A model generated the notes under the pieces. It was given only the letters and a program-made list of their open reading frames with translations, ran no database searches and was not told the DNA's origin. From an uncultured Pelagibacteraceae bacterium (lineage in GTDB: Bacteria; Pseudomonadota; Alphaproteobacteria; Pelagibacterales; Pelagibacteraceae), in contig CACOLA010000003.1 in NCBI GenBank assembly GCA_902627935.1, positions 29,171-93,170 of the forward strand: a stretch of 64,000 bases of DNA. Reading direction: 5' to 3'. How positions within the stretch are numbered: position 1 is the stretch's first letter; each line of letters opens with the position of its first letter. The translations under genes were made by a program, and so were the position numbers. This document shows positions 1 to 9,751 of this stretch, piece after piece.

Positions 1-1457
<1,457 letters not shown>

Positions 1458-1458
<1 letters not shown>

Positions 1459-1850
1459 TGAGTGAAGAATTTAAAATTGAAATTGTAAACCCAGAAAAAT
1501 CTTTTTTGATAAAAGAGGATGTTTTAGAAGTTGTGGTCCCTGCTTTTGAAGGAGAGATGGGAATATTGAAGGATCACATTGCAATAATTTCTTTTTTAAA
1601 ACCTGGTATAATTACAATTTTCTCAAAAGAGGGTAATGAAAAATTCTTTGTTGAGGATGGAATTATTGAATTTAAAAATAATAATTTATCAATTTTAACA
1701 AGTTCAATATTTAACCTTAAAGATGTAAGTGAGAATAAAATTCAAGATTTATTAAAATCTGCAGAAGAGGAAATTAAAAAAGATGAAATTACTGATCAAA
1801 AAAAATATTTAGCTGATCAGAAGATCGAAGTATTAAGATCTATTAATTAA
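1458..1850 (+). CDS. atpC: F0F1 ATP synthase subunit epsilon
   Basis: The epsilon subunit is the central-stalk protein that couples gamma to the c ring and can inhibit hydrolysis. Its 130 residues begin with the typical beta-sandwich region (EIVNPEKSFLIKEDVLEVVVPAFEGEMGIL, given here only as key pieces: VVVPAFEGEMGIL near residues 26-38). The C-terminal helical part is lysine- and glutamate-rich. It is the last gene of the atp operon. Its 3' end overlaps the end of the convergent rppH gene by 18 bases, leaving no room for an ordinary terminator between them. Confidence 0.95.
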
Positions 1851-2318
1851 AATTTGCTCTACTTTTTTTTGTACTTCTTGGTAGACCTGTAATTTAAAAT
1901 CTACAACTAAATTTGTTATTTCTTTAAGATCAACCCATTTCCAATCAAAAAATTCTGGATTTTTTGTTTTAATATTAATTTCTTTATCTTCACCAAAAAA
2001 TCTCATTAAAAACCATTTTTGTTTTTGACCCTTGTATTTACCTTTCCATATAATACCTAGTAATCGGTCAGGTAAATGATAGGTAATAAGTCCTTCTAAC
2101 TCTTCAATGAGTTTTACATTTTTAATACTGGTCTCTTCTTCTAATTCCCTGTAAGCTGCGCTTAAATAATCTTCTCCTTGATCAACTCCTCCCTGAGGCA
2201 TTTGCCAAAAGTTTTTTGGGTTATCAATTCTTTTTGCGACAAAAACTTTATCGTGTTTATTGAGCACAACTATTCCAACACCACTACGAAGTGGAAGTTC
2301 TTTAAATTTATCCTTCAT
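1833..2318 (-). CDS. rppH: RNA pyrophosphohydrolase (Nudix)
   Basis: The product is a Nudix hydrolase of the RppH/NudH group, which removes pyrophosphate from the 5' end of triphosphorylated mRNA and so starts decay. The Nudix box is present: GGVDQGEDYLSAAYRELEEE around residues 42-61, with the REL-x-EET core. The N-terminal LRSGVGIVVLN and the FWQMPQGG motif are typical of RppH rather than other Nudix families. Length is 161 residues, as expected. It is the last gene of the rplU-to-rppH run and starts one base after ctpA ends. Confidence 0.92.
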   Translation of the reverse strand: MKDKFKELPLRSGVGIVVLNKHDKVFVAKRIDNPKNFWQMPQGGVDQGEDYLSAAYRELEEETSIKNVKLIEELEGLITYHLPDRLLGIIWKGKYKGQKQKWFLMRFFGEDKEINIKTKNPEFFDWKWVDLKEITNLVVDFKLQVYQEVQKKVEQILINRS

Positions 2319-2319
2319 C

Positions 2320-3456
2320 TTATCCGTTGAGTAATTTTATAGCGTAATTAAGTTGATTGTCAGTCTTAGTTTTAATTCTGAAATCATCTCCCATTTCATT
2401 TATTTCTATATCTGGACTAACTCCTACCTCAGAAATAGATTTTCCAGAGGGTAAATAATATTTAGCAACAGTTAGTCTAATCGCTCCCTTGTTTCTCAGT
2501 GGAATAATAGATTGTACAGAACCTTTTCCGAAGCTGTTTTCACCTAAGATTATCGCTCTTTTATGGTCTTTTAAAGCTCCTGCTACTATCTCTGCTGCTG
2601 AAGCTGATCCATAATTAATTAAAACAAGAAGGGTTTTACCGTTTGTTAAATCACCTTTTCTTGCAAACCATTTTCTATTTTCTGACTTTTTTCTACTTTT
2701 TGTAGAAACAATCTCACCATTGTTTAGAAAAAAATCAGATATACGTATTGCTTGGGAAAGTAGTCCACCTGGATTATTTCTTAGATCTAAAATATAAGCT
2801 TTCACATTTTCATTTTTTTCAAAATCTTTTATCTTATTTTCTATTTGTTCATCACTATTTTCATTAAATGATGTAAGTCTTAAATAACCGATATTTTTTT
2901 CTAATAGATCAGCTTTTACTGATTGCACCTGAATAATTTCTCTAATTATTTTAAAAGTAAGAGCTTTTTTTTCTCCTCTTCTACGAATTGTAAGCTCAAT
3001 ACTAGAACCAACAGGTCCCCGCATTAAATCTACAGCCTCACTTAATGACTTTCCTTGCACCTGTGTTCCCTCAATTTTGACAATATAATCACCAGCTTTA
3101 ATTCCTGCTTTAGACGCAGGTGTATCATCTATCGGTGAAATTACCTTCACGACACCTGACTCCATACCAACTTCAATACCTAGACCACCAAACTTTCCAC
3201 TTGTCTCTGTTTTCATTTCATCAAAAATTTCTGGAGACATGTACGCTGAGTAAGGATCTAGAGATTGAAGAAGACCATTGATCGCTGAGTCCATGCTATC
3301 TGATTGATTTATTTCATCAACATATTGTTCATTAATCTTTTCAAGTACTTCACCAAATAGATCAATTTTTTTATAAATAGTTTTATCACTTGAAAATGAA
3401 ACATTTGTTAAAAATAAACTATTAAGAAATAGAAATATGATTATAAAATTTTTCAT
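2320..3456 (-). CDS. ctpA: C-terminal processing peptidase (S41 family)
   Basis: This is a periplasmic serine protease of the CtpA/Prc family that trims the C-termini of exported proteins and often of murein hydrolases. A signal peptide (residues 1-22, ending near VSFSS) is followed by a PDZ domain at about 85-170 and the S41 protease domain. The nucleophile serine lies in NYGSASAAEIV (about residue 280) and the general-base lysine in NSFGKGSVQ (about 307). Length is 378 residues. Its start overlaps the rsfS stop by four bases, so it is translated with the upstream run. Confidence 0.93.
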   Translation of the reverse strand: MKNFIIIFLFLNSLFLTNVSFSSDKTIYKKIDLFGEVLEKINEQYVDEINQSDSMDSAINGLLQSLDPYSAYMSPEIFDEMKTETSGKFGGLGIEVGMESGVVKVISPIDDTPASKAGIKAGDYIVKIEGTQVQGKSLSEAVDLMRGPVGSSIELTIRRRGEKKALTFKIIREIIQVQSVKADLLEKNIGYLRLTSFNENSDEQIENKIKDFEKNENVKAYILDLRNNPGGLLSQAIRISDFFLNNGEIVSTKSRKKSENRKWFARKGDLTNGKTLLVLINYGSASAAEIVAGALKDHKRAIILGENSFGKGSVQSIIPLRNKGAIRLTVAKYYLPSGKSISEVGVSPDIEINEMGDDFRIKTKTDNQLNYAIKLLNG

Positions 3457-3803
3457 ATTATAATTTTTTCTTTAGGTATTAATTCTGACCATATTTTTTC
3501 TAATTCATAAAACTTTCTTTTTTCAGGGTGAAAAATATGTACTATAAGATCTATTCCATCTACTAATTTCCATTCGTTGCTATTTTTGCCTTCAATTTTT
3601 GAGTCTTTAAGCCCACTATCCTTAAATTTTTCTAAGACTTGCTCTGATAATGATTGAATATGTCTAGAGGAAGTTCCACTCGCAATTATCATGTAATCTG
3701 CCATTGAACTTTTATCTTTAAGATTAATACTTACAATATCATTTGCCTTGTTGGCATCGAGAGTTTTAATAATAGCATTTTTGAGATCTAAAATATTATC
3801 CAT
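3453..3803 (-). CDS. rsfS: Ribosome silencing factor
   Basis: RsfS (Iojap/YbeB family) binds ribosomal protein L14 and blocks joining of the ribosomal subunits in starvation. The 116-residue protein carries the family signatures: S-M-A-D-Y-M-I-I-A-S-G near residues 32-42, SSRHIQSLSE after it, and WKLVDGIDLIVHIFHP near 78-93. It lies directly downstream of nadD, the most common genomic neighbour of rsfS. The usual next gene, rlmH, is absent and ctpA follows instead. Confidence 0.94.
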   Translation of the reverse strand: MDNILDLKNAIIKTLDANKANDIVSINLKDKSSMADYMIIASGTSSRHIQSLSEQVLEKFKDSGLKDSKIEGKNSNEWKLVDGIDLIVHIFHPEKRKFYELEKIWSELIPKEKIII

Positions 3804-3821
3804 TAATTATTTTTTAGATTA

Positions 3822-4361
3822 TCAAATTTTTCTCAATTGAGAAGATGAAATGTTGACTTTATTAAATTCAACAAATGTTACTTGTTCATCATATGAGCCT
3901 TTAAATGTCCTAGAATTCAGAGATCTTTTTTTATAACCGTGGCGATCAAAAACTATAAGCTTTGATTTTTTTAGAATATTTTTCCATTTATGCCATTTAT
4001 GAAAATTTACAAGATTATCTGCGCCCATTAAAAAAAAAATATCAAAATTATAGTTTTTACTCAAATAATCTATCAAATCGGAAGTTTTATTTGAATTGAT
4101 AATGTTTTCAAAATATCTAACTTTGATGAGATTATTTTTTCCAATAATTTTCTTACAAAACTTTATTCTATTTCTTAGATTATTTTTACTTTTATCTTTA
4201 AAAGGATTTTGATCAGTAATAGCCCATATAATTGATTTTAAGTTAAATTTTTTTAAAGCTTCCTTAGAAATTGCAATGTGTCCCTTATGAGCTGGATCAA
4301 AAGTTCCTCCTAGAATCCCAATTTTTTTTTTTATTTTTTGTTTATTTTCTAATTTTGCCAT
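3822..4361 (-). CDS. nadD: Nicotinate-nucleotide adenylyltransferase
   Basis: NadD adenylates nicotinate mononucleotide in NAD synthesis. The nucleotidyltransferase motif GGTFDPAHKGHI is present near the N-terminus and the ISSSQLRKI motif ends the protein. I place the start at 4361 (MAKLENK), which overlaps proA by 20 bases; an upstream in-frame ATG at 4391 would overlap by 50 and add residues without similarity to the family. The protein stops right after the SSxxLR motif, whereas some NadD proteins extend about 20 residues further; short alphaproteobacterial forms are, from memory, normal. Confidence 0.9.
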   Translation of the reverse strand: MAKLENKQKIKKKIGILGGTFDPAHKGHIAISKEALKKFNLKSIIWAITDQNPFKDKSKNNLRNRIKFCKKIIGKNNLIKVRYFENIINSNKTSDLIDYLSKNYNFDIFFLMGADNLVNFHKWHKWKNILKKSKLIVFDRHGYKKRSLNSRTFKGSYDEQVTFVEFNKVNISSSQLRKI

Positions 4362-5592
4362 TACTTGAAACTTTGTATTTGTATGAAACAAGTTGATTTA
4401 GGCCCACAGGTCCTCTGGGTGGTAAAGCGTTAGTTGAAATTCCAACTTCACCACCAAATCCAAATTCTCCTCCATCTGCAAATTGCGTAGAAGTGTTATG
4501 CATAGCAATCGAACTTTTCACTTCTCTCAAAAATTTTTTTGCTGATTTATAATTTTTAGTTACTATAGCGTCAGTGTGCATTGTTCCATATTTATTGATA
4601 TGTGTAATTGCCTCATCAATATTTCTCACAGATTTCACTGAGATAGTTGGTGATAGATATTCTTTTGACCAATCACTCTTTTTTGCTTTACTAATTTTTC
4701 CTTTATATAATTGCTTGATTTTACTATCACCAACTATTTTACATCCATTTTTTTCTAAATTAAATAAAACCTGATTGCAGAAATTGTTCAATAAATTTTC
4801 GTGAATTAAAATAGTTTCTGTAGCTCCACATATAGCTGTATTTCTCATTTTAGCATTTAAAGTAATTCTTTTTGACATCACTAAATTAGCATTTTTATCA
4901 ATGTAAGTATGACATATTCCCTCAAGATGCCCAATCACAGGTATTTTTGATAAATCCTGAACTTTTTTTACTAAACTTTTTCCACCTCTAGGAATAATAA
5001 CATCAATGTATTTAATCATTTTAGTCAATAAAAAATCAACTACTTTTCTATTTTTTGGGTTGATAAACTGAACGAAATTTTCATCAACGTTATTTTTTTT
5101 TAAAGCTTTTCTAAATAGATGAGTGATAATTTTATTTGAAAAATATGCTTCAGAGCCTCCTTTTAAGATTACAGAGTTACCAGATTTAAAACATAAAGCG
5201 GCAACATCCGAGGTAACATTTGGTCGACTTTCATAAATTACAGCGATTACTCCAATAGGGATTGTAATTTTTTCAATTTTTAATCCATTTGGTCTTTTCC
5301 ATTTTTCAAGCATTTGATTAGATGGATCTTTTAATTTTATTATTGATTTAATTGAGTAGATAATCTGGAGAATTTTTTTTTCATCTATAGATAATCTTTC
5401 AATTATATTATTCTTTAGTTTTTTACTCTTAGCTTTTTTTATATCTTTTATATTTTCTGAAATTATCTTAATCTTATTTTTGTAAATTAATTTATAAAAA
5501 TCTTTTAAAACTTGATTTTTTATTTTTAAATTTATAGTTTTAATTGATGCTTTCTTTGCTTTTTCACCAATATTAAATAAGTATTTCTTCAT
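4342..5592 (-). CDS. proA: Glutamate-5-semialdehyde dehydrogenase (gamma-glutamyl phosphate reductase)
   Basis: ProA reduces gamma-glutamyl phosphate to glutamate semialdehyde, the second step of proline synthesis. Seen features are the aldehyde-dehydrogenase-like fold signature YESRPNVTSDVAALC, the KGGSEA cofactor region, the catalytic cysteine in RNTAICGATET, and the GEFGFGGEVGIST-like closing motif followed by PRGPVGL. Length (416 residues) is normal. The start codon abuts the proB stop, and the two genes form a proB-proA unit as in most bacteria. Confidence 0.96.
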   Translation of the reverse strand: MKKYLFNIGEKAKKASIKTINLKIKNQVLKDFYKLIYKNKIKIISENIKDIKKAKSKKLKNNIIERLSIDEKKILQIIYSIKSIIKLKDPSNQMLEKWKRPNGLKIEKITIPIGVIAVIYESRPNVTSDVAALCFKSGNSVILKGGSEAYFSNKIITHLFRKALKKNNVDENFVQFINPKNRKVVDFLLTKMIKYIDVIIPRGGKSLVKKVQDLSKIPVIGHLEGICHTYIDKNANLVMSKRITLNAKMRNTAICGATETILIHENLLNNFCNQVLFNLEKNGCKIVGDSKIKQLYKGKISKAKKSDWSKEYLSPTISVKSVRNIDEAITHINKYGTMHTDAIVTKNYKSAKKFLREVKSSIAMHNTSTQFADGGEFGFGGEVGISTNALPPRGPVGLNQLVSYKYKVSSNGKIRK

Positions 5593-6698
5593 TAAACTTC
5601 TACCATATCATCTTTATGAACAACTTCAGATTTTGTAGTATAACCAAGCAATCTTTCAATTTCCTTAGAATGATGACCTAATATTTTTTTAACCTCAATT
5701 GATGTAAATGAACACAATCCTCTTGCACATTCTTTATTAGTTTTATCCAGAATTTTTATATGATCACCTTTATTAAATTTACCATTTACTTTTTTTATAC
5801 CTGCGGCTAATAAACTTTTTCCATTTTTTAAAGCTTTTTTTGCTCCATCGTCAATAATCAATTCACCTTTAGGAGAAATTGAGCTTATTATCCATTTTTT
5901 TCTTGCATCCAGTTTTGAAACTTTAGATACAAATAATGTACAATTATTTTGCTTATTAATTCTCTCTATAGGATTTAAGTACAAACCATTGGCTATAATC
6001 ATATTACATCCAGATAACTGGCATATTTTTGCTGCCTCCATTTTGGTATTCATTCCACCACTTCCTAATTCATTAATTCCTTTAAAATTTATATGTTTTA
6101 AATCTTCTCCTAAATTTTGAACTATTTTAATAAGTTTTGCATCCTTATAAAGTTTTGGATTTTTTGAATATAAACCATCTACATCTGAAAGAAGAATTAA
6201 GTTATCAGCATTTGTTATTTGAGCAACACGTGAAGCGAGTCTATCATTATCGCCATATTTTATTTCACTAGTAGCTATTGTGTCATTTTCATTTACAACA
6301 GGAATAAAATTGAGACTTAATAAATTTTCAAAAGTTCTTTTAGCATTGAGTGACCTTCTCCTTTCCTCAGTATCTTCTAGGGTAAGCAAAATTTGTGATA
6401 TACTTAAATTATATTTAGCAAAAGTCTTTGAGAATAGGTTCATAAGTTCTATTTGGCCAATAGACGCAACTGCTTGACTTTTATCTAGTTTAAGATTTTT
6501 TTTATCATAATTCATTTTTATACATCCAAGAGCTATTGCTCCAGAACTTACAATTATAATTTTTTTATTTTTGACTTTTAAATTATGAATATCTTTTGCA
6601 AAACTTGATAACCATTTTTTTCTTATTTTTTTATTTTTATCAACTAGCAAGGAAGATCCTATTTTGATTACAATTATTTTAGAGTTTTTAATAGACAT
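5592..6698 (-). CDS. proB: Glutamate 5-kinase
   Basis: ProB phosphorylates glutamate and is the committed, usually proline-inhibited, step of proline synthesis. The amino-acid kinase domain fills about residues 1-260, with IVIKIGSSLLV at the start, VSSGAIALG, VVNENDTIA, and the LLSDVDGLY and GGMNTKMEAA motifs. A C-terminal PUA domain (about 275-355, including RGLCSFTS) makes it the long two-domain form of 368 residues. It overlaps the end of obgE by 11 bases. Confidence 0.96.
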   Translation of the reverse strand: MSIKNSKIIVIKIGSSLLVDKNKKIRKKWLSSFAKDIHNLKVKNKKIIIVSSGAIALGCIKMNYDKKNLKLDKSQAVASIGQIELMNLFSKTFAKYNLSISQILLTLEDTEERRRSLNAKRTFENLLSLNFIPVVNENDTIATSEIKYGDNDRLASRVAQITNADNLILLSDVDGLYSKNPKLYKDAKLIKIVQNLGEDLKHINFKGINELGSGGMNTKMEAAKICQLSGCNMIIANGLYLNPIERINKQNNCTLFVSKVSKLDARKKWIISSISPKGELIIDDGAKKALKNGKSLLAAGIKKVNGKFNKGDHIKILDKTNKECARGLCSFTSIEVKKILGHHSKEIERLLGYTTKSEVVHKDDMVEV

Positions 6699-7671
6699 AT
6701 GAAATTAGTTTTGCTTTGATTTTAGAGATCGATTTTTTTTCAAGTGTAGATATTACGAAAACTTCTCTTTTAATTTTTTTTGAAAATTGATTAACTATAT
6801 CTGATACATGTTCCCTATCTATTAAATCAACTTTATTTAACACAATTAATTCCTTCTTTTTTAAAAGATCAGGACTATAATTTTTTAGCTCATTTTTCAC
6901 TTGATTATAAGATTTTTCTAAATTGGAGACAGTTATATCTATCAAATGTAAAAGAGTCTTACATCTCTCTATATGCTTTAAAAATTGAACACCTAAACCA
7001 GTTCCCTTATGTGCACCTTCAATTAGTCCAGGAATATCAGCTAAAGTCATTTCTTTATTGTCGTATGATGATACACCTAGATTTGGATTTAAAGTTGTAA
7101 ATTGATAATTTGCTATTTTAGGATTTGCGTTTGTAATGGCTGCAAGCAGACTAGATTTTCCTGCGTTTGGTAATCCTATTATACCTATGTCTGCTATTGT
7201 TTTTAGTTGTAAATAGATAGTAAATTCTTCACCAGCATCACCCTTAGTAAATTTTCTTGGAGCTCTGTTAGTAGAACTCTTAAATCTTGTATTACCTAAT
7301 CCACCCTTACCTCCATTTGCAGCAACAAATTCTTCTCCAGACTTTGTAAAATCATAAATTAGAGTTCTGTTATCTTCCTCAAAAACCTGAGTGCCTATAG
7401 GGACTTTAAGAATAAGGTTTTCTCCACCTTTTCCAGTTCGATTTTGACCCATACCATTTTCACCTCTTTGGGCTTTATGATGTTGTTGATATCGATAATC
7501 TATTAAAGTATTCAAATTACGTTCTGATTTTAAGATTACAGAACCTCCTTTTCCACCATCTCCACCATCTGGACCACCATATTCAATGAATTTTTCTCTT
7601 CTAAAACTTGGTGAGCCATCACCACCGTTACCAGCTTTAATATATATTTTTACTTGATCGAGAAATTTCAT
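6688..7671 (-). CDS. obgE: GTPase Obg/CgtA
   Basis: Obg is an essential GTPase that acts in assembly of the large ribosomal subunit and in stress responses. The glycine-rich Obg fold covers residues 1-158, then the G domain has G1 GLPNAGKSS (166-174), G3 DIPGLIEGAH, and G4 NKVD near 283. The protein ends soon after the G domain at 327 residues, so it lacks the variable C-terminal OCT domain, which is common in alphaproteobacteria. It follows rplU and rpmA, the usual order. Confidence 0.96.
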   Translation of the reverse strand: MKFLDQVKIYIKAGNGGDGSPSFRREKFIEYGGPDGGDGGKGGSVILKSERNLNTLIDYRYQQHHKAQRGENGMGQNRTGKGGENLILKVPIGTQVFEEDNRTLIYDFTKSGEEFVAANGGKGGLGNTRFKSSTNRAPRKFTKGDAGEEFTIYLQLKTIADIGIIGLPNAGKSSLLAAITNANPKIANYQFTTLNPNLGVSSYDNKEMTLADIPGLIEGAHKGTGLGVQFLKHIERCKTLLHLIDITVSNLEKSYNQVKNELKNYSPDLLKKKELIVLNKVDLIDREHVSDIVNQFSKKIKREVFVISTLEKKSISKIKAKLISYVY

Positions 7672-7698
7672 AATACAACATCAATTTTAGTTGTACTA

Positions 7699-7953
7699 TT
7701 AATTGGGTTTTACTGAAACGAAAGTTCTGTCCGCTTTTGATTTTTTGAAAACAACTTTCCCTTTAATTACTGAAAAAATTGAATGATCTTTGCCCATCCC
7801 TACATTTTCTCCTGGAAATATTTTGGTACCTCTCTGACGAACAATTATATTTCCTGGAATTACAGTTTCACCACCATATTTTTTTACTCCAAGTCTTCTT
7901 CCAGCACTATCACGCCCATTTCTAGATGATCCACCTGCTTTTTTTGTTGCCAT
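7699..7953 (-). CDS. rpmA: 50S ribosomal protein L27
   Basis: L27 lies near the peptidyl-transferase centre. The 84-residue protein has the conserved beginning [16 protein letters not shown], followed by [10 protein letters not shown], the VRQRGT motif and the GMGKDHSIF segment. The start is fixed by the conserved MA-KKAGGS. It lies between rplU and obgE with only eight bases to rplU. Confidence 0.98.
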   Translation of the reverse strand: MATKKAGGSSRNGRDSAGRRLGVKKYGGETVIPGNIIVRQRGTKIFPGENVGMGKDHSIFSVIKGKVVFKKSKADRTFVSVKPN

Positions 7954-7961
7954 AAGTTAAC

Positions 7962-8366
7962 CTAACTTTTTTTTTCGTCTTTTTTAGTTGTTGTGTCGAT
8001 TTTTTTAACAACATCTTTTTTTTCAGCTTCAGATAAGATTTTACCATCTTTTGAAAAAATTTTATTAATTTTTATCATCGAAAATTCTTGTCTATGGCCG
8101 TTTTTTTTTCTTGAGTTATGTCTTCTTCTTTTTTTGAAGATTAAGATAGTTCTATTTTTTCCATTCTTTACTATTTCAGCCTCTACCTTTGCTCCAGCTA
8201 CAGTGGGTGAACCAATTTCGATAATCTTATCATCGCCGTAGGCAAGAATTTCTTTAAACTCTATTTTTTTTTCATTTTTTGAGTCAGTTAATTTTTCAAT
8301 TTTTAAAATCTCACCTGATTTAACTTTGTATTGTTTTCCACCCGTTTGTATTACTGCGTATGACAT
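7962..8366 (-). CDS. rplU: 50S ribosomal protein L21 with charged C-terminal extension
   Basis: L21 binds 23S rRNA. The core shows MSYAVIQTGGKQYKVKSGE at the N-terminus, and FKKRRRHNSRKKNGHRQEFSMIKI near residues 78-101 (key pieces KRRRHNSRKKNGHRQ). The protein has 134 residues, about 30 more than the compact L21 core; the extra tail is rich in lysine and aspartate. Tails of this sort occur in other alphaproteobacteria. It heads the long minus-strand run and has its own promoter-like element 30 bases upstream. Confidence 0.96.
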   Translation of the reverse strand: MSYAVIQTGGKQYKVKSGEILKIEKLTDSKNEKKIEFKEILAYGDDKIIEIGSPTVAGAKVEAEIVKNGKNRTILIFKKRRRHNSRKKNGHRQEFSMIKINKIFSKDGKILSEAEKKDVVKKIDTTTKKDEKKS

Positions 8367-8395
8367 TGTATTAGTTGTTAAATTTTGTTAGCGGC

Positions 8396-8423
8396 AATAT
8401 AGACCCAGAGTAAGTATAGTCAA
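8396..8423 (-). promoter_or_regulatory. Sigma70-type promoter of the rplU run
   Basis: Read on the minus strand, TTGACT (8423-8418), a 16-base spacer and TATATT (8401-8396) closely match the housekeeping consensus. Transcription would begin near base 8389, giving a leader of about 22 bases before the rplU ATG. The element fills most of the 67-base gap after gloB and so separates the met transcript from the ribosomal one. It is a prediction from base pattern alone, in AT-rich DNA. Confidence 0.55.
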
Positions 8424-8433
8424 GTCGAATAAG

Positions 8434-9153
8434 CTAAAAATTATCCTTTAAATCTCTTAGTTTTGTGAAACTTTGTAAGTCATTTGCTCTCAAAAAGATA
8501 TTACAGTCTAATTCTTCTCTAATTGTTGATGGAATTGTAGACAATCCATCAGAAATTTTTTTTTTTACATCATTTGATTTTTTTTGTAAATTTAAATTTT
8601 TTGAATCATAATTAACACAAAATTTTAAGTTGTTGAACGTGTATTCATGGCCACAATAAACTTTAGTTTCTTCTGGTAGTGATTTAATTTTTTTTAAAGA
8701 ATTAAACATTTCTTCATACGTCCCCTCAAATATTCTGCCACACCCGAGAGAGAAAAGCGTATCACCCGTAAAAATTAATTTTTCATTAAAAAAATGAAAG
8801 CAAATATGACCTGAGGTATGTCCAGGCGTGTGTATTATTTTAGAAACAAAATTTTCAGCTTTCCATATTTGATTGTCTTTCAATGGTACATCTATTTCAG
8901 GTATTCTATTTAAATCATCTTCAAAACCTAGAACTATTGAACCAAATTTATTTTTTAACTCTTTATTTCCACCAATATGATCAAAATGATGATGAGTATT
9001 AAGAATATATTTTAATTTTATATTATTACTTTCTATAAATTTAATTATTGGTGTAGACTCACCTGGATCTATTACACACGCGGAATTATTATTTTCGTCA
9101 ATAATTAAATAACTATAATTATCTTTAAGACACGGTATAATTTTAATTTTCAT
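8434..9153 (-). CDS. gloB: Hydroxyacylglutathione hydrolase (glyoxalase II)
   Basis: GloB is a metallo-beta-lactamase-fold thioesterase that splits S-lactoylglutathione to lactate and glutathione. The metal site motif THHHFDHIGG is near residue 53, with further ligands in HTPGHTSGH (about 109) and in TGDTLF, and YCGHEYT (about 166) is typical of glyoxalase II. Length is 239 residues. It begins one base after metW ends, so it appears to be the third gene of the metX transcript and to share its riboswitch. Confidence 0.9.
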   Translation of the reverse strand: MKIKIIPCLKDNYSYLIIDENNNSACVIDPGESTPIIKFIESNNIKLKYILNTHHHFDHIGGNKELKNKFGSIVLGFEDDLNRIPEIDVPLKDNQIWKAENFVSKIIHTPGHTSGHICFHFFNEKLIFTGDTLFSLGCGRIFEGTYEEMFNSLKKIKSLPEETKVYCGHEYTFNNLKFCVNYDSKNLNLQKKSNDVKKKISDGLSTIPSTIREELDCNIFLRANDLQSFTKLRDLKDNF

Positions 9154-9154
9154 C

Positions 9155-9751
9155 CTATTTTTCTATTAAAAAAATGCCAAGATCTGCAAATAAATTTTTA
9201 ATTCCTAAATTACCGCTATTTATCAATGAGGTACTAAGGTTATTAAGAGCTAATGATTTAAAAATTTTTATATCTTTTGATTTAACGAAATGAAAAAAAT
9301 CTTTAATTGTACACATATGTAAATTAGGAGTATTATACCATTCATCTGGTAAAGTTTTTGTAATTGGCATTGTGCCTTTAAATAATAAATGAAATCTTAC
9401 CTTCCAATATCCAAAATTTGGGATAGTTACTATTGCTTTTTTTCCAACTCTTAAAAGTTCATCCAAAACTAACTCAGGATTTAAAAATGCTTGAAGTGTT
9501 TGACTTAAAACAACATAATCAAATGATTTATCTGGAAATTGTTTTAAGTCTTTCTCTGCATTTCCTTCAATCACAGTTAAACCTTTTGCTATGCACTCTT
9601 GAACTTTCTCTTTTGATATCTCGAGCCCCCTGATATTTGCATTTTTGTTATTTTTTAAGAATTTCATTAGAACTCCATCTGCACATCCCACATCTAATAC
9701 CTTTTTATCTATTTCAATCAAATCTGCTATTACTTTAAATTCATTCTTCAT
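9155..9751 (-). CDS. metW: Methionine biosynthesis protein MetW
   Basis: MetW is a small methyltransferase-fold protein that accompanies MetX in many proteobacteria and is needed with it for homoserine acylation in some of them. The 198-residue sequence has the SAM-fold motif LDVGCADGVLM near residues 18-28 and FDYVVLSQTLQAF, which matches the MetW signature. The PNFGYWKVRFHLLFKG segment is also characteristic. It overlaps metX by 11 bases, a strong sign of co-translation. Confidence 0.92.
   Translation of the reverse strand: MKNEFKVIADLIEIDKKVLDVGCADGVLMKFLKNNKNANIRGLEISKEKVQECIAKGLTVIEGNAEKDLKQFPDKSFDYVVLSQTLQAFLNPELVLDELLRVGKKAIVTIPNFGYWKVRFHLLFKGTMPITKTLPDEWYNTPNLHMCTIKDFFHFVKSKDIKIFKSLALNNLSTSLINSGNLGIKNLFADLGIFLIEK

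Noticed and set aside
3822..3850. Possible frameshift truncating nadD, since deleting one A would extend the frame with FDNLKNN.
   Set aside because: The extension adds only seven residues, and the protein already ends with the SSxxLR motif, which I recall as normal for alphaproteobacterial NadD.
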